Assembly: GCF_003628535.1 (NCBI RefSeq)
Contig: NZ_RBCI01000010.1
Location: 1-64,000, forward strand
Length of the DNA: 64,000 nucleotides
Reading direction: 5' to 3'
From: Flavisolibacter nicotianae
Lineage (GTDB): Bacteria; Bacteroidota; Bacteroidia; Chitinophagales; Chitinophagaceae
In this document: positions 10,297-19,953 of the stretch, in pieces
Layout: the number at the start of each line of letters is the position of its first letter
Position numbering within the stretch: the first letter of the stretch is position 1
Notes under the pieces: model-generated
What the model saw: the letters and a program-made list of their open reading frames with translations, nothing else
Databases searched by the model: none
Told to the model about the DNA's origin: nothing
Position numbers and translations under genes: made by a program

Positions 10297-10864
10297 TGAA
10301 GTCCTTCACAACGGCAATGCATATGTACCTGCTGAAGGTGGCGTCTTTTCCTTTCCCTTTTTGCCGCCCCTTTTTTTGAACAAAATCTGCCGGGACAAAC
10401 CGGCCCCCGGCACCGCATTGAAGGGGCTCGCAACGATCGCCACACAATGCCAGCGAAGGCCCTGGGCGAAGAGGACGGCAAGGGAAGTGGTTGATCACCT
10501 GGCGAAAGGCTTTCATCTCCAGCTAATCACCTGGGAAACCAGTTAGCTAAAATGCGGCGTGTTGATCTATGTGAGGCGGGGAGTTTACTAACTAGCAACA
10601 GCGGGGGAAAAACGCTCCCATTTGGCGCAAGGCAATAGTGAGAATAGCATCAACAAACTGATCTATTATCTTCCTGTCAAATAAGTAAAAATACTTATCG
10701 TCTACTACAATACTTTGTTTAAGGTTTGAAGTTTTTTGAGAAAGTTTGATTATACCGAGCCAACGGAATTGTTTTTGTGGCGGTTTCCTGCCATGCAAAA
10801 ACCTGGTTCGTATTTCAACAATCGAACGGGAATGGATTGATCATCTCATAAAAGCAGAAGTCTT
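10297..10864. other. Intergenic stretch without recognisable gene
   Basis: About 570 bases after rnd. Several short overlapping open frames exist on both strands but none shows a signal peptide, a domain or protein-like composition. The right half (from about 10670) is AT-rich and probably holds the promoter of the small gene at 10865. Confidence 0.5.
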
Positions 10865-11050
10865 ATGAAAAGGGTTTGTTTAAAGTTCGAGACCATTCTT
10901 CGCCTTAGAGAGTTTTTAGATGTTGTTGCCCTTACAAAATACCAGCTCGACAGGATCAGCAACCGGATCATTGCAGAATTGAGCATAACAGATATAGAAC
11001 TGGCCCAACGATGTTATCATGCGAAGGTTGTTCACTTGCAGCTGGCTTAG
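10865..11050 (+). CDS. Small hypothetical protein (61 residues)
   Basis: Begins MKRVCLKFETILRLREFLD and ends KVVHLQLA. The pattern 'KFETI..L.EFL', then a middle strand and a final 'DIELAQRCYHAKVV' helix-strand, resembles small uncharacterised proteins of about 60-70 residues that I associate with Chitinophagaceae. No function is known to me. It stands alone, with no hydrophobic segment and no cysteine pair. The protein-like amphipathic composition is what separates it from the shadow frames nearby. Confidence 0.5.
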   Translation: MKRVCLKFETILRLREFLDVVALTKYQLDRISNRIIAELSITDIELAQRCYHAKVVHLQLA

Positions 11051-11624
11051 GTGTTTTCCTGATGAAAAACGATGAGTAGTTGTTATAGCTAAGATCGCCG
11101 GTTTGTGTACCAAAGGATAACTTCCGCATTGCCGTGTAAGGGATTGCCTGGAAGTGAAACAACATGTGCGGATCCTGAGGGACTCGGGCCTTTTTAGCGA
11201 AGTCGTTATTAAGTAACGACTCATTTCGCCGCGTCTTGACCTGGTTCAGGAACGGCATCAAAAGCAAAGGACAATTTCATCTTGGAAGGCTGGTTCGTTT
11301 TCATCTGCAACCACCAAATATGTCGAACGGCCTGCGTAATTGAGAGTTGCGCCAGCTTTTGGAAATAATCGTCATCCAGAAAAAAATACCTATGTCTGTG
11401 CAAGTACAATCATGCGACAGCAATTTCATTTGCCGCAGGCAATCGTAGCAGGCAGTCCATTTTCTGCGACTGCAAAAGAACCAGACTTGTTGTAGTGGAT
11501 TGTTCCTCTGCATAAACGCCGGGATGATAAACGCTGCACTTCATTAAACGTAAGCAGGCTTGTGCGATTTCTCCATGGATTTTAAAAGGAGGGGACATTC
11601 AAATTTGCAGGCTACTACTTGCCT
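11051..11624. other. Intergenic stretch, possible decayed minus-strand frame
   Basis: About 570 bases with no supported gene. On the minus strand a frame runs from 11598 to 11221 interrupted by one in-frame TGA at 11410-11412. The translated pieces match nothing I recognise, so this may be a decayed gene or chance. It lies immediately downstream of the MG2/plug gene, whose stop codon is at 11625. Confidence 0.35.
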
Positions 11625-14030
11625 TTATTTCGAGATTGTTTTCTCCACGTGGATCATCTTTCCTTCGGCATTGATGCCCTCCATAATCAAGCGAAACCGC
11701 CTAGTGATGTCGCTGTTGTAAAATTGAAAGCGAAGATGCTTTCGACCTTTGTCCATGTAAATGGCCGGGTTCCAGTACAAGGTGATGCGTGCATCATCTG
11801 CTGCATCCCTTTCACCTGGCATGGCATAATCGGGTGAGTAAAATTCTTTCACGGGAGAGTACCCCATCAACTGCACGGCATTCAATCCTTTTGCAGTGGT
11901 GCTAGGCTGCACGTCGCCACCCTTGCGGGTATAAATAGCAATGACACCACCGCCGCCGCCCGACACAATGCTTTCACCCGGCCGGAAGACCTTTATATAG
12001 GCAATGTCGTTGACCGGCATGGAAGCGATCATGCTGATGTCGGTTTGCATTTCATTAAAGTAAAGAACCGGGGTACCGCCGCGCCAGCTAAGAGAAGTGT
12101 TGCTGCCGTTGCCCGTAATTTGCAAGCCGGCCACCTTTCCCTGCAGGTATTGAAAAATGTCCATGTAAGCGCCGGCCAGGGGATCGTTCACCAGGTCAAA
12201 GCTGTTGGCATTACCGGAGAATAGTCCACTCACATATTTTTCATCCATCATTTCCTTGGGCGTCCTGGCTTTTGCCCTGACGGTAACGTTTTCCAGCATG
12301 CCTTTTTGCGCCAATTGCTGCCTTGCCTGAACTGCCAGTCTGTTGCTGCTTTGGTTGCCGGCAAGGGCTGTGGTACTCACCTCCGGCAGGTTTAGCAGGA
12401 CAGCGGAATCAAGTGCTGCTTTTTTGTAGCTTTTGTACAAACCATTGTCCAATAGCAGCATGCTCTTGTCGAACGAAAGGGATTTCTTGTTGAAATTAAA
12501 ATAAAGCCTGGCCTTGTCATAAAACACCAAACCTTCGGTAAAGACATTCCCCTTGCGATCAATTGGCAGGTTGATAATGGTCTTGGCAGAGTCGGCCGTT
12601 TCTAAAATCCCGGTTAGTTGCAGGTCGGGACTGTAGCTGCCCGGTGGCATGCCGGCAACCTGCCCTTTCAGACTCAGGTAGTTGCTTTCTTTCCATCGCG
12701 GTACGGGCAGCGTGGCGGCAAACACATTATCCCAGTTGTAGCGCCGCCAGCCATGAGTCATCATCACCAGGTCGAGGTAAACGGAAACGCTGTCGTCGTT
12801 GCTGTAGAAATAATAATAGGGATCGTTGATTTTTCCCCGTAGCTCACCAGTCAGCAGCATGCGGCTGATGATGTTGTCGTCGAGACGGTTGGTTTCGTGC
12901 AGGTCTGCGTCTGTGATAGACAGCGAAAGATTGGCCGGCAAGGTATCCGACATGATCACTTCCACGCGGTTCAACTGCCGGCGGGCCAAACCTTTTTGCG
13001 AAAGGAATACATCGCCGTCAAATTCATAATCGTGGTTGTTGACAAAACTGATTCGTTCTGCCAGTGGCTTGTTGTTGCTGTCGAAAAGCGTAATGACCAA
13101 TATGCCCGATGACAGGTCTTTTGTGGGAAACACGCCGGAGGCTGCATCTTTATTCCGCAGGTCCACATTGGCCTGAAAGGCCAAACGCTGGTTTATCATT
13201 GCCACCAGGTGCAGTTGCTGTTTTGCTTCGGGCACTTGCGCCGTGCGCTGGATGGTGAAGCGCTTGCCCGCTGCCGCATCGGTGATCCGCAACGCCACGC
13301 CTTGTGGCTGGGCGGCCGGCAGCGGTGTTTGAAAGGTTTTTCCGTCACTGGTTTTCCAGGTGGCGGTATAGGTCTTCCCTTCCTGTGGCATGAGAACAAA
13401 GCGGCCCATGCCATCGTGCAGTGTTACTAATTCAGCCACTTTGATGCCGGTGTTATCTGCCACGCTTCCGGTAACAGTAACCGGCCCGCCCGCCTGGCTA
13501 GCGGCAATAAAGGCCACTACCGTGGGAAGACCATTGGTCAGGTCACCGCCCTCCGGCAAAAACCGCAGCACTGGCTTTGTTTGCGAAAGGGGCGTGTTTG
13601 TTGCCGCAGCTTTTGGCGAGAGCACTCGCAGGGCTTTTGTAAACAGGAAAGCGGTATCGCTGTTCAGTTCGGAAATGGTGTAGCCTCTGAAGTAAATGGC
13701 CGCTTTGCGAAAATTGGAGTCGAGGTCGAAGCTGCCAGCCGCTCCTGAAAACCGGATGGGAGCGACTTTTTGCTGTAGCACATTGCCTTGAAAATCGATC
13801 AGCTCCGCATAAAAATTCCTGCTGACATCGGCAGGCTCGTTGCCCGTGAAAAAATAGGCTTTGTACCAGATGGTTTCGCCGGGATTGTAATAACTCTTGT
13901 CGAACTGAACATACACTTTCTCCTGTGGGTCGGCTTTGTGTTGCAGGTCCACCAGAGAGTCGAGTGCTTGCGACGATGCACTGAAAAATACGGTGCTCAG
14001 AAAAAGGAGAAAAGCGAGTTGTTTTGCCAT
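11625..14030 (-). CDS. MG2-domain protein with C-terminal TonB-plug-like domain
   Basis: A large secreted protein, 801 residues from the ATG at 14028-14030, which gives a clean signal peptide (MAKQLAFLLFLSTVFFSASSQA). An alternative ATG sits at 14043-14045. Residues about 38-60 (KVYVQFDKSYYNPGETIWYKA) are the hallmark of an MG2 alpha-2-macroglobulin-like domain, followed by further beta-sandwich segments (FLPEGGDL). Near residues 620-700 is a plug-like domain (DIFQYLQGKVAGLQI, WRGGTPVLYFN, GGGGGVIAIYTRKGG), as found at the N-terminus of TonB-dependent receptors, but no beta-barrel follows. Such proteins are common in Bacteroidota and their role is unsettled; partnership with an outer-membrane transporter is a guess. 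No operon neighbour. Confidence 0.85.
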   Translation of the reverse strand: MAKQLAFLLFLSTVFFSASSQALDSLVDLQHKADPQEKVYVQFDKSYYNPGETIWYKAYFFTGNEPADVSRNFYAELIDFQGNVLQQKVAPIRFSGAAGSFDLDSNFRKAAIYFRGYTISELNSDTAFLFTKALRVLSPKAAATNTPLSQTKPVLRFLPEGGDLTNGLPTVVAFIAASQAGGPVTVTGSVADNTGIKVAELVTLHDGMGRFVLMPQEGKTYTATWKTSDGKTFQTPLPAAQPQGVALRITDAAAGKRFTIQRTAQVPEAKQQLHLVAMINQRLAFQANVDLRNKDAASGVFPTKDLSSGILVITLFDSNNKPLAERISFVNNHDYEFDGDVFLSQKGLARRQLNRVEVIMSDTLPANLSLSITDADLHETNRLDDNIISRMLLTGELRGKINDPYYYFYSNDDSVSVYLDLVMMTHGWRRYNWDNVFAATLPVPRWKESNYLSLKGQVAGMPPGSYSPDLQLTGILETADSAKTIINLPIDRKGNVFTEGLVFYDKARLYFNFNKKSLSFDKSMLLLDNGLYKSYKKAALDSAVLLNLPEVSTTALAGNQSSNRLAVQARQQLAQKGMLENVTVRAKARTPKEMMDEKYVSGLFSGNANSFDLVNDPLAGAYMDIFQYLQGKVAGLQITGNGSNTSLSWRGGTPVLYFNEMQTDISMIASMPVNDIAYIKVFRPGESIVSGGGGGVIAIYTRKGGDVQPSTTAKGLNAVQLMGYSPVKEFYSPDYAMPGERDAADDARITLYWNPAIYMDKGRKHLRFQFYNSDITRRFRLIMEGINAEGKMIHVEKTISK

Positions 14031-14045
14031 GGTAGCGGGAATCAC

Positions 14046-14862
14046 TTGCTAAGTAAAGCGGTTTTCATCTTCGAAGAACGACATTAACAAGCTTTTTGTT
14101 TTGTTGTCGCGGTTGGTGTGCCGGCGGACACTTATACTGTGGCTAAACCGCCAATAAGGGCAGCAAACGTAAAATAACCTACATTTCGGCAGCATAAACA
14201 CCCAACAAGAGCATTATTCACTTTCCTGGCTCCGCCTTTGTTTTTCCCTTTACTAAAAATCAATTGCATGCGTCTGCGACCTGTTGAAGATCGACCCAGT
14301 TGCAGAAAAACGTTGTCGTTTATTGTGAAAGAATGAAATGCCAGGACCTGGCACTTTGACCAACGATACAGCATAGGTGTTCTTCGAATTGCTCTTTTCT
14401 GTTTTAAACATTTATCGCAAATCCAGGCAAATCTGCTGGAGGCTGCCATTTTTAAGAATTTTGGGAAGTTGTTTTCGAAGATCCGTTGTTCTGCAGCTTT
14501 CCTTGCTTCTTCTTTCATAACCTTGTGTACCTAGTCGCATCCATCGCTTTGCAGAGTGGGTTGGCCGCCCTGGATTCCAGCCCGTTTAGCACTTGCTTGC
14601 TATCGTCCTGTTTAGGCAATTGGCCGGGTAATTGCTTGGTTTTTGCTGCAGCTTTTTGCTTTGGCTAAATGCAGCTAAATGACCGGTTTAGCAAGTTTCA
14701 TTTCAACAAGGATTTGCGCTGCTGGTTGTCAATAGTGATCTTATTTTGTTCATACCTTCAACTAGAGGAACGGGAGCATCGGGATTGTCGGGGTAAAAAG
14801 CAAAGAGGCTGCTAGGAAGAACAAATCTGTTTGAAGCGGTTCACCCACTAAATAAACCAGAC
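14046..14862. other. Long intergenic stretch without recognisable gene
   Basis: About 815 bases between the divergent MG2/plug gene and the SYLF protein. A 128-codon minus-strand frame (14132-14518) has one CDKC cysteine pair but low-complexity, poorly protein-like remaining sequence and no family match, so I did not call it. The stretch presumably carries the promoters of both flanking genes. Confidence 0.45.
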
Positions 14863-15411
14863 ATGAAAAAACTTACCAGTATCCGGGTTTTACAAGTTGC
14901 ACTTCTTTTTTCTGCCTTGCTGATCGCCGGTATGGCCGGTGCCCAATCGGCAAAAGACAAAAAATTGATCAAGGACGCAGCCGCCGGAAAAGAAGCCTTT
15001 CTCAGCTCTGATGCGTTGATGAAAAATCTCTTTAATGAGGCCTATGGTTATGCCATTTTTCCCAATATCGGAAAGGGAGGGATTGGCATAGGGGGCGCTG
15101 CCGGCAATGGCATTGTCTACGAAAAAGGAGCGATGATCGGGAAAGCAAGTATGCGACAGGTCAACATCGGCTTTCAATTCGGCGGCCAGGCCTACAGGGA
15201 AGTGATTTTTTTTGAAAACAAAGAGACGCTTGATCGGTTTAAAGAAAACAAAGTGGAATTGTCTGCACAGGTCTCGGCTATCGCGGTGAAAACCGGTGCT
15301 GCAGCAACAGCAAAATATGCAGAAGGTGTTATGATCTTTACCCAGCAGAAAGGCGGGTTGATGTACGAGGCGACTGTTGGCGGACAGAAATTCGAGTTCA
15401 GTCCCTTCTAA
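14863..15411 (+). CDS. Secreted lipid-binding SYLF (Ysc84) domain protein
   Basis: 182 residues: signal peptide (MKKLTSIRVLQVALLFSALLIAGMAGAQ), then a single SYLF/Ysc84 domain. Diagnostic segments are YGYAIFPNIGKGGIGIGGAAGNGIVYEKG, GFQFGGQAYREVIFFENKETLDRF, and the terminal GVMIFTQQKGGLMYEATVGGQKF. Members bind phosphoinositide-like or other lipids; in bacteria they are exported and the role is not defined. Monocistronic by spacing. Confidence 0.93.
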   Translation: MKKLTSIRVLQVALLFSALLIAGMAGAQSAKDKKLIKDAAAGKEAFLSSDALMKNLFNEAYGYAIFPNIGKGGIGIGGAAGNGIVYEKGAMIGKASMRQVNIGFQFGGQAYREVIFFENKETLDRFKENKVELSAQVSAIAVKTGAAATAKYAEGVMIFTQQKGGLMYEATVGGQKFEFSPF

Positions 15412-15465
15412 ACGTTTTTCATTGTCTTTCGCAAGTTGCCAGGCAATCGATCGTCTCTGCGACTG

Positions 15466-15800
15466 CTACTGGTGAAGGAGCCGTTTTCCTGTTTGGTTCA
15501 AATGGGTTTCCCGCCGTGGTGTTGAGCCCCTGGCGATGAGCTCACCCGGAATAAACTGGTGGGTGCTTTTTACAATTTCTGTCGTTGATTTCAGTTGATC
15601 GAATAAAATGGTCATTGCCGTTTTTCCGATTCTTTCAATGGGCTGGCGGATGGCAGAAATCCCGGGGGGTAGAAGTCAAAAGGTTCGCGGTCGTCAAAAC
15701 ACAAAACAGCCAAGTCAACCGGTATTTGCATATGGAGTTTTTGAAGGCTTTCCAGGCCGTCGATGCATAAATAGTAGGTAAAAAAAAGCATCCAGCCAGG
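15466..15800 (-). pseudogene. Relic of a LacI-family transcriptional regulator (C-terminal part)
   Basis: On the minus strand, about 15660-15800 reads GLESLQKLHMQIPVDLAVLCFDD, the standard end of the LacI/PurR sugar-binding domain (compare 'ALxxLGLxVPxDVxVVGFDD'). The frame then slips at a run of six C/G (about 15660-15670). In the next frame it continues ISAIRQPIERIGKTAMTILFDQL and FIPGELIARGSTP to a TAG at 15466-15468. So the C-terminal third of a LacI regulator is present with a one-base frame change, while the DNA-binding N-terminus and most of the sensor domain are missing or unrecognisable. It cannot make a working repressor. The loss of the N-terminus argues against a mere sequencing error. 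Confidence 0.8.
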
Positions 15801-16516
15801 GTCGCGGGGGCTTCGATTATTTCTATCCTTCTCTTCAGCAAGTACTTACCGGCCATTCGCTGAACGTTGTTATCAAAAAATCGACGTTACATGAACATGC
15901 TTCTTTGCGGTGCAGAAAGTTGCTGGTCGCCGCCGGTTGAAATAGTAACTGATTTTCTCACATAGCATCAATCAATCGATCATACCTCTTGTTTCGACAA
16001 GGGTTTTTTTGTGCAAGTGACATGTACTACCGGGAGCAGGCAATTTGCGTTGAGTCGAAACATAAAAGACGGGGTAATCTACTCCCGGAAGGTTGGTGAT
16101 TGCGAAACGCCAATTCCTTGGTGTAGATGGGATGGTCAAATTCACGGGTAATCAGAGATTTTTGGTTCAGCCTGTGAAATATAATTACAAGACCAAGTGT
16201 TCTGCAAAGGGAAACCTAAAAACGGAACCGTGGATTTGCTTCACAAAAGGGACTTTATTTTTGCCGCAAGGGGCGGGAAAAACAACGACATAAAATTCTA
16301 TCCTCTGCATGCATGCAGCTGGCTGAAACCGTCCTAGTAAAAGAGCGGCCGAAGTTGTAAATTGAGCTATAAACCAAAATGCAACGGTACTAAAAGGCGA
16401 AAAAACAATGAATGCCACTTCATCGCAGGCCTCACTTTGTTGAACGGCATAATTGACAAGTCATCATTCGGAAATAAATTCCTGGACTAATTTTTACAAC
16501 CATAAAATTGGCAACA
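15801..16516. other. Intergenic stretch without recognisable gene
   Basis: About 715 bases. The first 100 may hold further decayed LacI sequence (a minus-strand RMAGKYLLKRR segment). The rest shows no protein-like frame. AT-rich sequence just before 16517 probably contains the promoter of the metallo-beta-lactamase-fold gene. Confidence 0.4.
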
Positions 16517-17506
16517 ATGAAAAGTAAAAAGGGTAAGGGCATATTTCTTCTTTTCTTTATTGTCGCTGTGTCATGTGCAAATGCGCAATCTCCAATCAAG
16601 ATTACTTTATTGGGAACCGGTGCGCCGGTTCCATCCATCGAACGGTTTGGCCCCAGCATATTGGTTGAAGCAGGCGGACAAAAACTTTTATTTGATTGTG
16701 GACGCGGGGCAGCTCAACGACTTTGGCAATTGAAAATTCCTTTGGGGCAGATAGATGCCTTGTTCCTCACGCATCTTCATTCAGATCATATCGTTGGCAT
16801 TCCCGATGTGTGGCTTACCGGGTGGATACCGGCAGTGTACGGAAGAAGAGTATCGCCGTTCCAGGTTTTCGGACCCGATGGCACAAGGACAATGATGGCA
16901 AATCTTGTAGAAGCATTTTCCTGGGATATCAACACTCGCAGTAAAGAAAAAAATAAGGCTGACAGTGGCGTTTTTGTGAATGCTACCGATATTAAAGAAG
17001 GGTTCATTTGGGAAAGCAAAGGAATTAAAGTAACACCTTTCACTGTTCGTCATTCCGACATCATTGATTCGGCACTCGGTTACCGAATAGACTATGGGGG
17101 TCATTCAGTCATTCTTTCCGGTGATACGCGATACAGTGAAAACTTAATTAAGCATGCAAAAGGAGCAGACGTCGTTATTCATGAAGTAGCGGCTGCGCAG
17201 GCAGATTCTGTACGTAATTCACCGTTGGTTAAACAAATTCTCGGCTTCCATACATCGCCGGAAGATGCAGGAAAAGTGTTTGCACAAATAAAACCCAGGC
17301 TTGCAGTTTATTCGCATATTGTCCTGTTAACGTCCGATCCTTCCATTCCTCCACCGGCCATTTCTGAATTGGCCGTGCGTACGCAAAAAACTTATGGCGG
17401 ACCCTTACAGATTGGCGAAGATCTTTTGACCATTGAAATTGGTGACAAAGTAAAAGTTTCCAGGTATACACCGACAGGTAACAAAGGCTCGGAAGGTATC
17501 AGGTAA
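16517..17506 (+). CDS. Secreted metallo-beta-lactamase-fold hydrolase (RNase Z-like group)
   Basis: 329 residues from the ATG at 16517; a TTG nine bases earlier is less likely. Signal peptide MKSKKGKGIFLLFFIVAVSCANAQ. The metal-binding motif is H86-x-H88-x-D90-H91 (THLHSDH), with FDCGRGAAQRL before it, SGDTRYSENL as the second metal Asp region, HEVAAA, and a late GFHTSPEDAGKVFAQ / YSHIV histidine segment. This arrangement fits the RNase Z/arylsulfatase-like branch of MBL-fold enzymes. The signal peptide argues against tRNA processing and for a periplasmic hydrolase of unknown substrate. No operon partner. Confidence 0.88.
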   Translation: MKSKKGKGIFLLFFIVAVSCANAQSPIKITLLGTGAPVPSIERFGPSILVEAGGQKLLFDCGRGAAQRLWQLKIPLGQIDALFLTHLHSDHIVGIPDVWLTGWIPAVYGRRVSPFQVFGPDGTRTMMANLVEAFSWDINTRSKEKNKADSGVFVNATDIKEGFIWESKGIKVTPFTVRHSDIIDSALGYRIDYGGHSVILSGDTRYSENLIKHAKGADVVIHEVAAAQADSVRNSPLVKQILGFHTSPEDAGKVFAQIKPRLAVYSHIVLLTSDPSIPPPAISELAVRTQKTYGGPLQIGEDLLTIEIGDKVKVSRYTPTGNKGSEGIR

Positions 17507-17674
17507 AAAGCAAAATGGCTCCGCACAACGGGATCATATGTAAGAGGGGCGGCTAAAATCAATCAATGAACAACTGTACATTTGCCCGGCATTGCTTCCC
17601 GGCTGGACAAACAATGAATGCAGCCGTAGCGTCAATGCTTACACGATAACGTAGTTCAATCCCTATCTCAAAAA

Positions 17675-18535
17675 GTGGAAATGACCATTCGACACAACTT
17701 CAGGGGAAAATATATTATAAAGGCAGTTCTGTTTTGTTTTGTTTTTACCGCACTTTTGGTCGTTTTTTCATTTGCAAAAAACTGGATTCCGAATGAATTT
17801 GAAAGACTGGCTCACGGAATTATTGGAACACTTGCCGCTTTTTTAGCGACAGTTCTGTTTTTAAAATTTGACAGAAAACGGTTTTCAGACGTCGGGTTAA
17901 CGTTTGAGCGAAATACTATCGTGAAGTTCTTTGGAGGCGTTATGGTCGGTGTCTTATTAATGGGGCTTTTGGCAGGAGGTGTTTTGTACTTTACTAACAT
18001 GGAAATTGCTGTTAATCCTGGAAGCAATCTGTTGCATTTTCTCCTTGTGACAGCGCCATTGCTTCCCCTTGCGTTTATGGAAGAACTGGGTTTTCGGGCT
18101 TATCCTCTCCAAATCCTAAAAGAAAAAACCGGAATACGACTGTCGATTATCATTACATCCGTACTCTTTGCCGTCTACCACATTGCTAACGGCTGGACAA
18201 TTGCAAGCTCATTTTATGGACCTGCCGTTTGGGGATTGGTGTTTGGATTGGCTGCAATCTATTCCAAAGGTATTGCCATGCCAACGGGAATTCATTATGC
18301 CGCTAATTTGACGACTTCTGCATTGGGGGCAGCAAATAGCACTGTTAGTATATGGACTGTAAAGCAATCTGGCAGCACCGCAGCAAAACAAGAAGGAATT
18401 GATTGGATTACCATCCTTCCCGCCTTCACTCTTTTCGTTTTCGCAATCGTTTGCATAGAGGCGTACATGGGAGAAAAGAATACCGCTAACTGTAATTTGG
18501 GAAAACCAGGAATGTCGAGGGGAAATGAGCACTAG
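17675..18535 (+). CDS. CPBP-family intramembrane glutamic endopeptidase
   Basis: 286 residues from a GTG at 17675 (an ATG two codons later is equally possible), with about seven hydrophobic segments. The CPBP/Abi motif EExxxR is E136-E137-x3-R141 (FMEELGFRAYPLQ). The second motif is in VLFAVYHIANGW, and the third HYAAN segment is GIHYAANLTTSALG. These glutamate/histidine sites define the CAAX-protease/bacteriocin-processing family of membrane proteases. Substrate unknown; no bacteriocin gene is nearby. Confidence 0.9.
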   Translation: MEMTIRHNFRGKYIIKAVLFCFVFTALLVVFSFAKNWIPNEFERLAHGIIGTLAAFLATVLFLKFDRKRFSDVGLTFERNTIVKFFGGVMVGVLLMGLLAGGVLYFTNMEIAVNPGSNLLHFLLVTAPLLPLAFMEELGFRAYPLQILKEKTGIRLSIIITSVLFAVYHIANGWTIASSFYGPAVWGLVFGLAAIYSKGIAMPTGIHYAANLTTSALGAANSTVSIWTVKQSGSTAAKQEGIDWITILPAFTLFVFAIVCIEAYMGEKNTANCNLGKPGMSRGNEH

Positions 18536-18831
18536 CTCGTTATCACCACCAGTTACCTGCTGGACTTTTTGACTCAGCGTTGAACGATCATTGTATATCA
18601 AAATTCGAATTAGCATTTGCCTCAGCAGGCAAACAAAAAACCCGACTTTAACCAATACTCCATCGTGAGCAACATCCTTCAAGATTGAACGGCTTTTCAT
18701 TGTTGCCTTTTCGACATGTTTCTCTTGCCAGCTAGAAATCAAGTGACACTTTTTGTTTTTCATTTTAAGAGGAAGGATTATAAAAAGTCATTGAAGTCCT
18801 ATTCTGACAAATTCACTTGCCAAAACCCGAA

Positions 18832-19953
18832 TCAGAGCCATCTACTCAACCTGCGTAAGCTGTCTGCATTGTGAACCGGTGCAAACACATCGACATACGG
18901 CAACGCGGCCTGCATACCGGCGGTTTCCGGCCGGTAGCCGGTAAAGCCCGCCAGCGGGTTTAACCAAATGATTTTTCGCGAAAGAGCCTTTATCGTTTCC
19001 ATGCTTTGGCGGAGCAGTTCTGCATTACCAGTATCCCAGCCATCGCTGAGGATGATGACAATGGTGCGTTTATTCAGCACGCGGGAAGCAAATTCTTTCA
19101 CGAAGCTGTTCAGGCTTTCGCCAATCCGGGTACCGCTGCTCCAGCTCTCACCCGCAGCACTGACCTGGCGCATGGCCTGTTCAAAATTGTTTTGCTTTAA
19201 AAGCGGCGAGATGTATTGCAGCGACGTGCCAAACACGAAGGTCTCCATCCGGCTGTACACTTGCTGAAAGGAATACATGAATTGCAAAAGGAAGGTGGCA
19301 TAGAGTTCCATCGATTTACTCACATCGCAAAGAACCACCAAACGGGTGCGGTTGCGTTTTGGTTTTCGAAAAGCAAGTTCCAGCAACTCGCCGCCGCGAC
19401 GCATATTTAACCGTAACGTCCTGCGCAGGTCCGGCAAGCCAGTTTTATTGGTTTGTTTGTATCGCCTGTTGACCTGCGCAGCCAGGCGCTTGGAAATGGC
19501 TTTGATGGTTCGCATCAATTCTTCCAGTTCGTCGGCAGGGACCAGCGAAAAATCTTTTTGCGACAGGTTCTCGTGAAAGCTGTACAAAGCCGTTTGTTCC
19601 TCTTCCTTGTTTTGGTGCGTATTCAGCCACGATTTCAATGATCGAAAGGACGGTGCCTTGCTTGCCGGTTTTACTGTCGCCTCTTCGTTGCTTTTGACTT
19701 TCGAGTCAACGGCCTTCGCCAGTTCTTTCCAGTATTGATTGAACAAGGGCTCGAATGCCTCTACCTGTGCCCGCGAACGGCACAAAACGGCTTGGAGTGC
19801 CAAACGGAATACCTGGTTATTGCTATAATCAACGGCCTGCAACGCGTTGAGTGCGGCGAGTTCTTCTTCCGCACCAACGGTAAAATTTTGCTTCCGCAGG
19901 AAGCGGCAGAACTGCACAACATTTTTCGAGAGGGAAGTCTCGCGGAAGATCAT
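18832..19953 (-). CDS. VWA-domain protein, CoxE-like
   Basis: 373 residues. N-terminal part of the CoxE type (KNVVQFCRFLRKQNFTVGAEEELAALNAL, RTLRLNMRRGGELLELAFRKPK), then a von Willebrand A domain with MIDAS D210-x-S212-x-S214 (CDVSKS), SSGTRIGESLNSF and IILSDGWDTG. In cox operons CoxE works with the MoxR-type ATPase CoxD to mature the molybdenum hydroxylase (sulfuration/insertion of the active site, shown for CO dehydrogenase of Oligotropha). Its start overlaps the ATPase gene end by 4 bases, so the two are translationally coupled. Last gene of the operon. Confidence 0.92.
   Translation of the reverse strand: MIFRETSLSKNVVQFCRFLRKQNFTVGAEEELAALNALQAVDYSNNQVFRLALQAVLCRSRAQVEAFEPLFNQYWKELAKAVDSKVKSNEEATVKPASKAPSFRSLKSWLNTHQNKEEEQTALYSFHENLSQKDFSLVPADELEELMRTIKAISKRLAAQVNRRYKQTNKTGLPDLRRTLRLNMRRGGELLELAFRKPKRNRTRLVVLCDVSKSMELYATFLLQFMYSFQQVYSRMETFVFGTSLQYISPLLKQNNFEQAMRQVSAAGESWSSGTRIGESLNSFVKEFASRVLNKRTIVIILSDGWDTGNAELLRQSMETIKALSRKIIWLNPLAGFTGYRPETAGMQAALPYVDVFAPVHNADSLRRLSRWL

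Noticed and set aside
10238-10546. 102-codon frame overlapping the end of rnd
   Set aside because: Begins inside rnd in another frame and has no protein-like features.
11221-11598. Minus-strand frame interrupted by one TGA
   Set aside because: Could be a decayed gene, but neither half resembles a known protein, so a pseudogene call is not supported.
14132-14518. 128-codon minus-strand frame with a CDKC pair
   Set aside because: No family resemblance, low-quality composition and no partner gene; listed only as part of an empty stretch.
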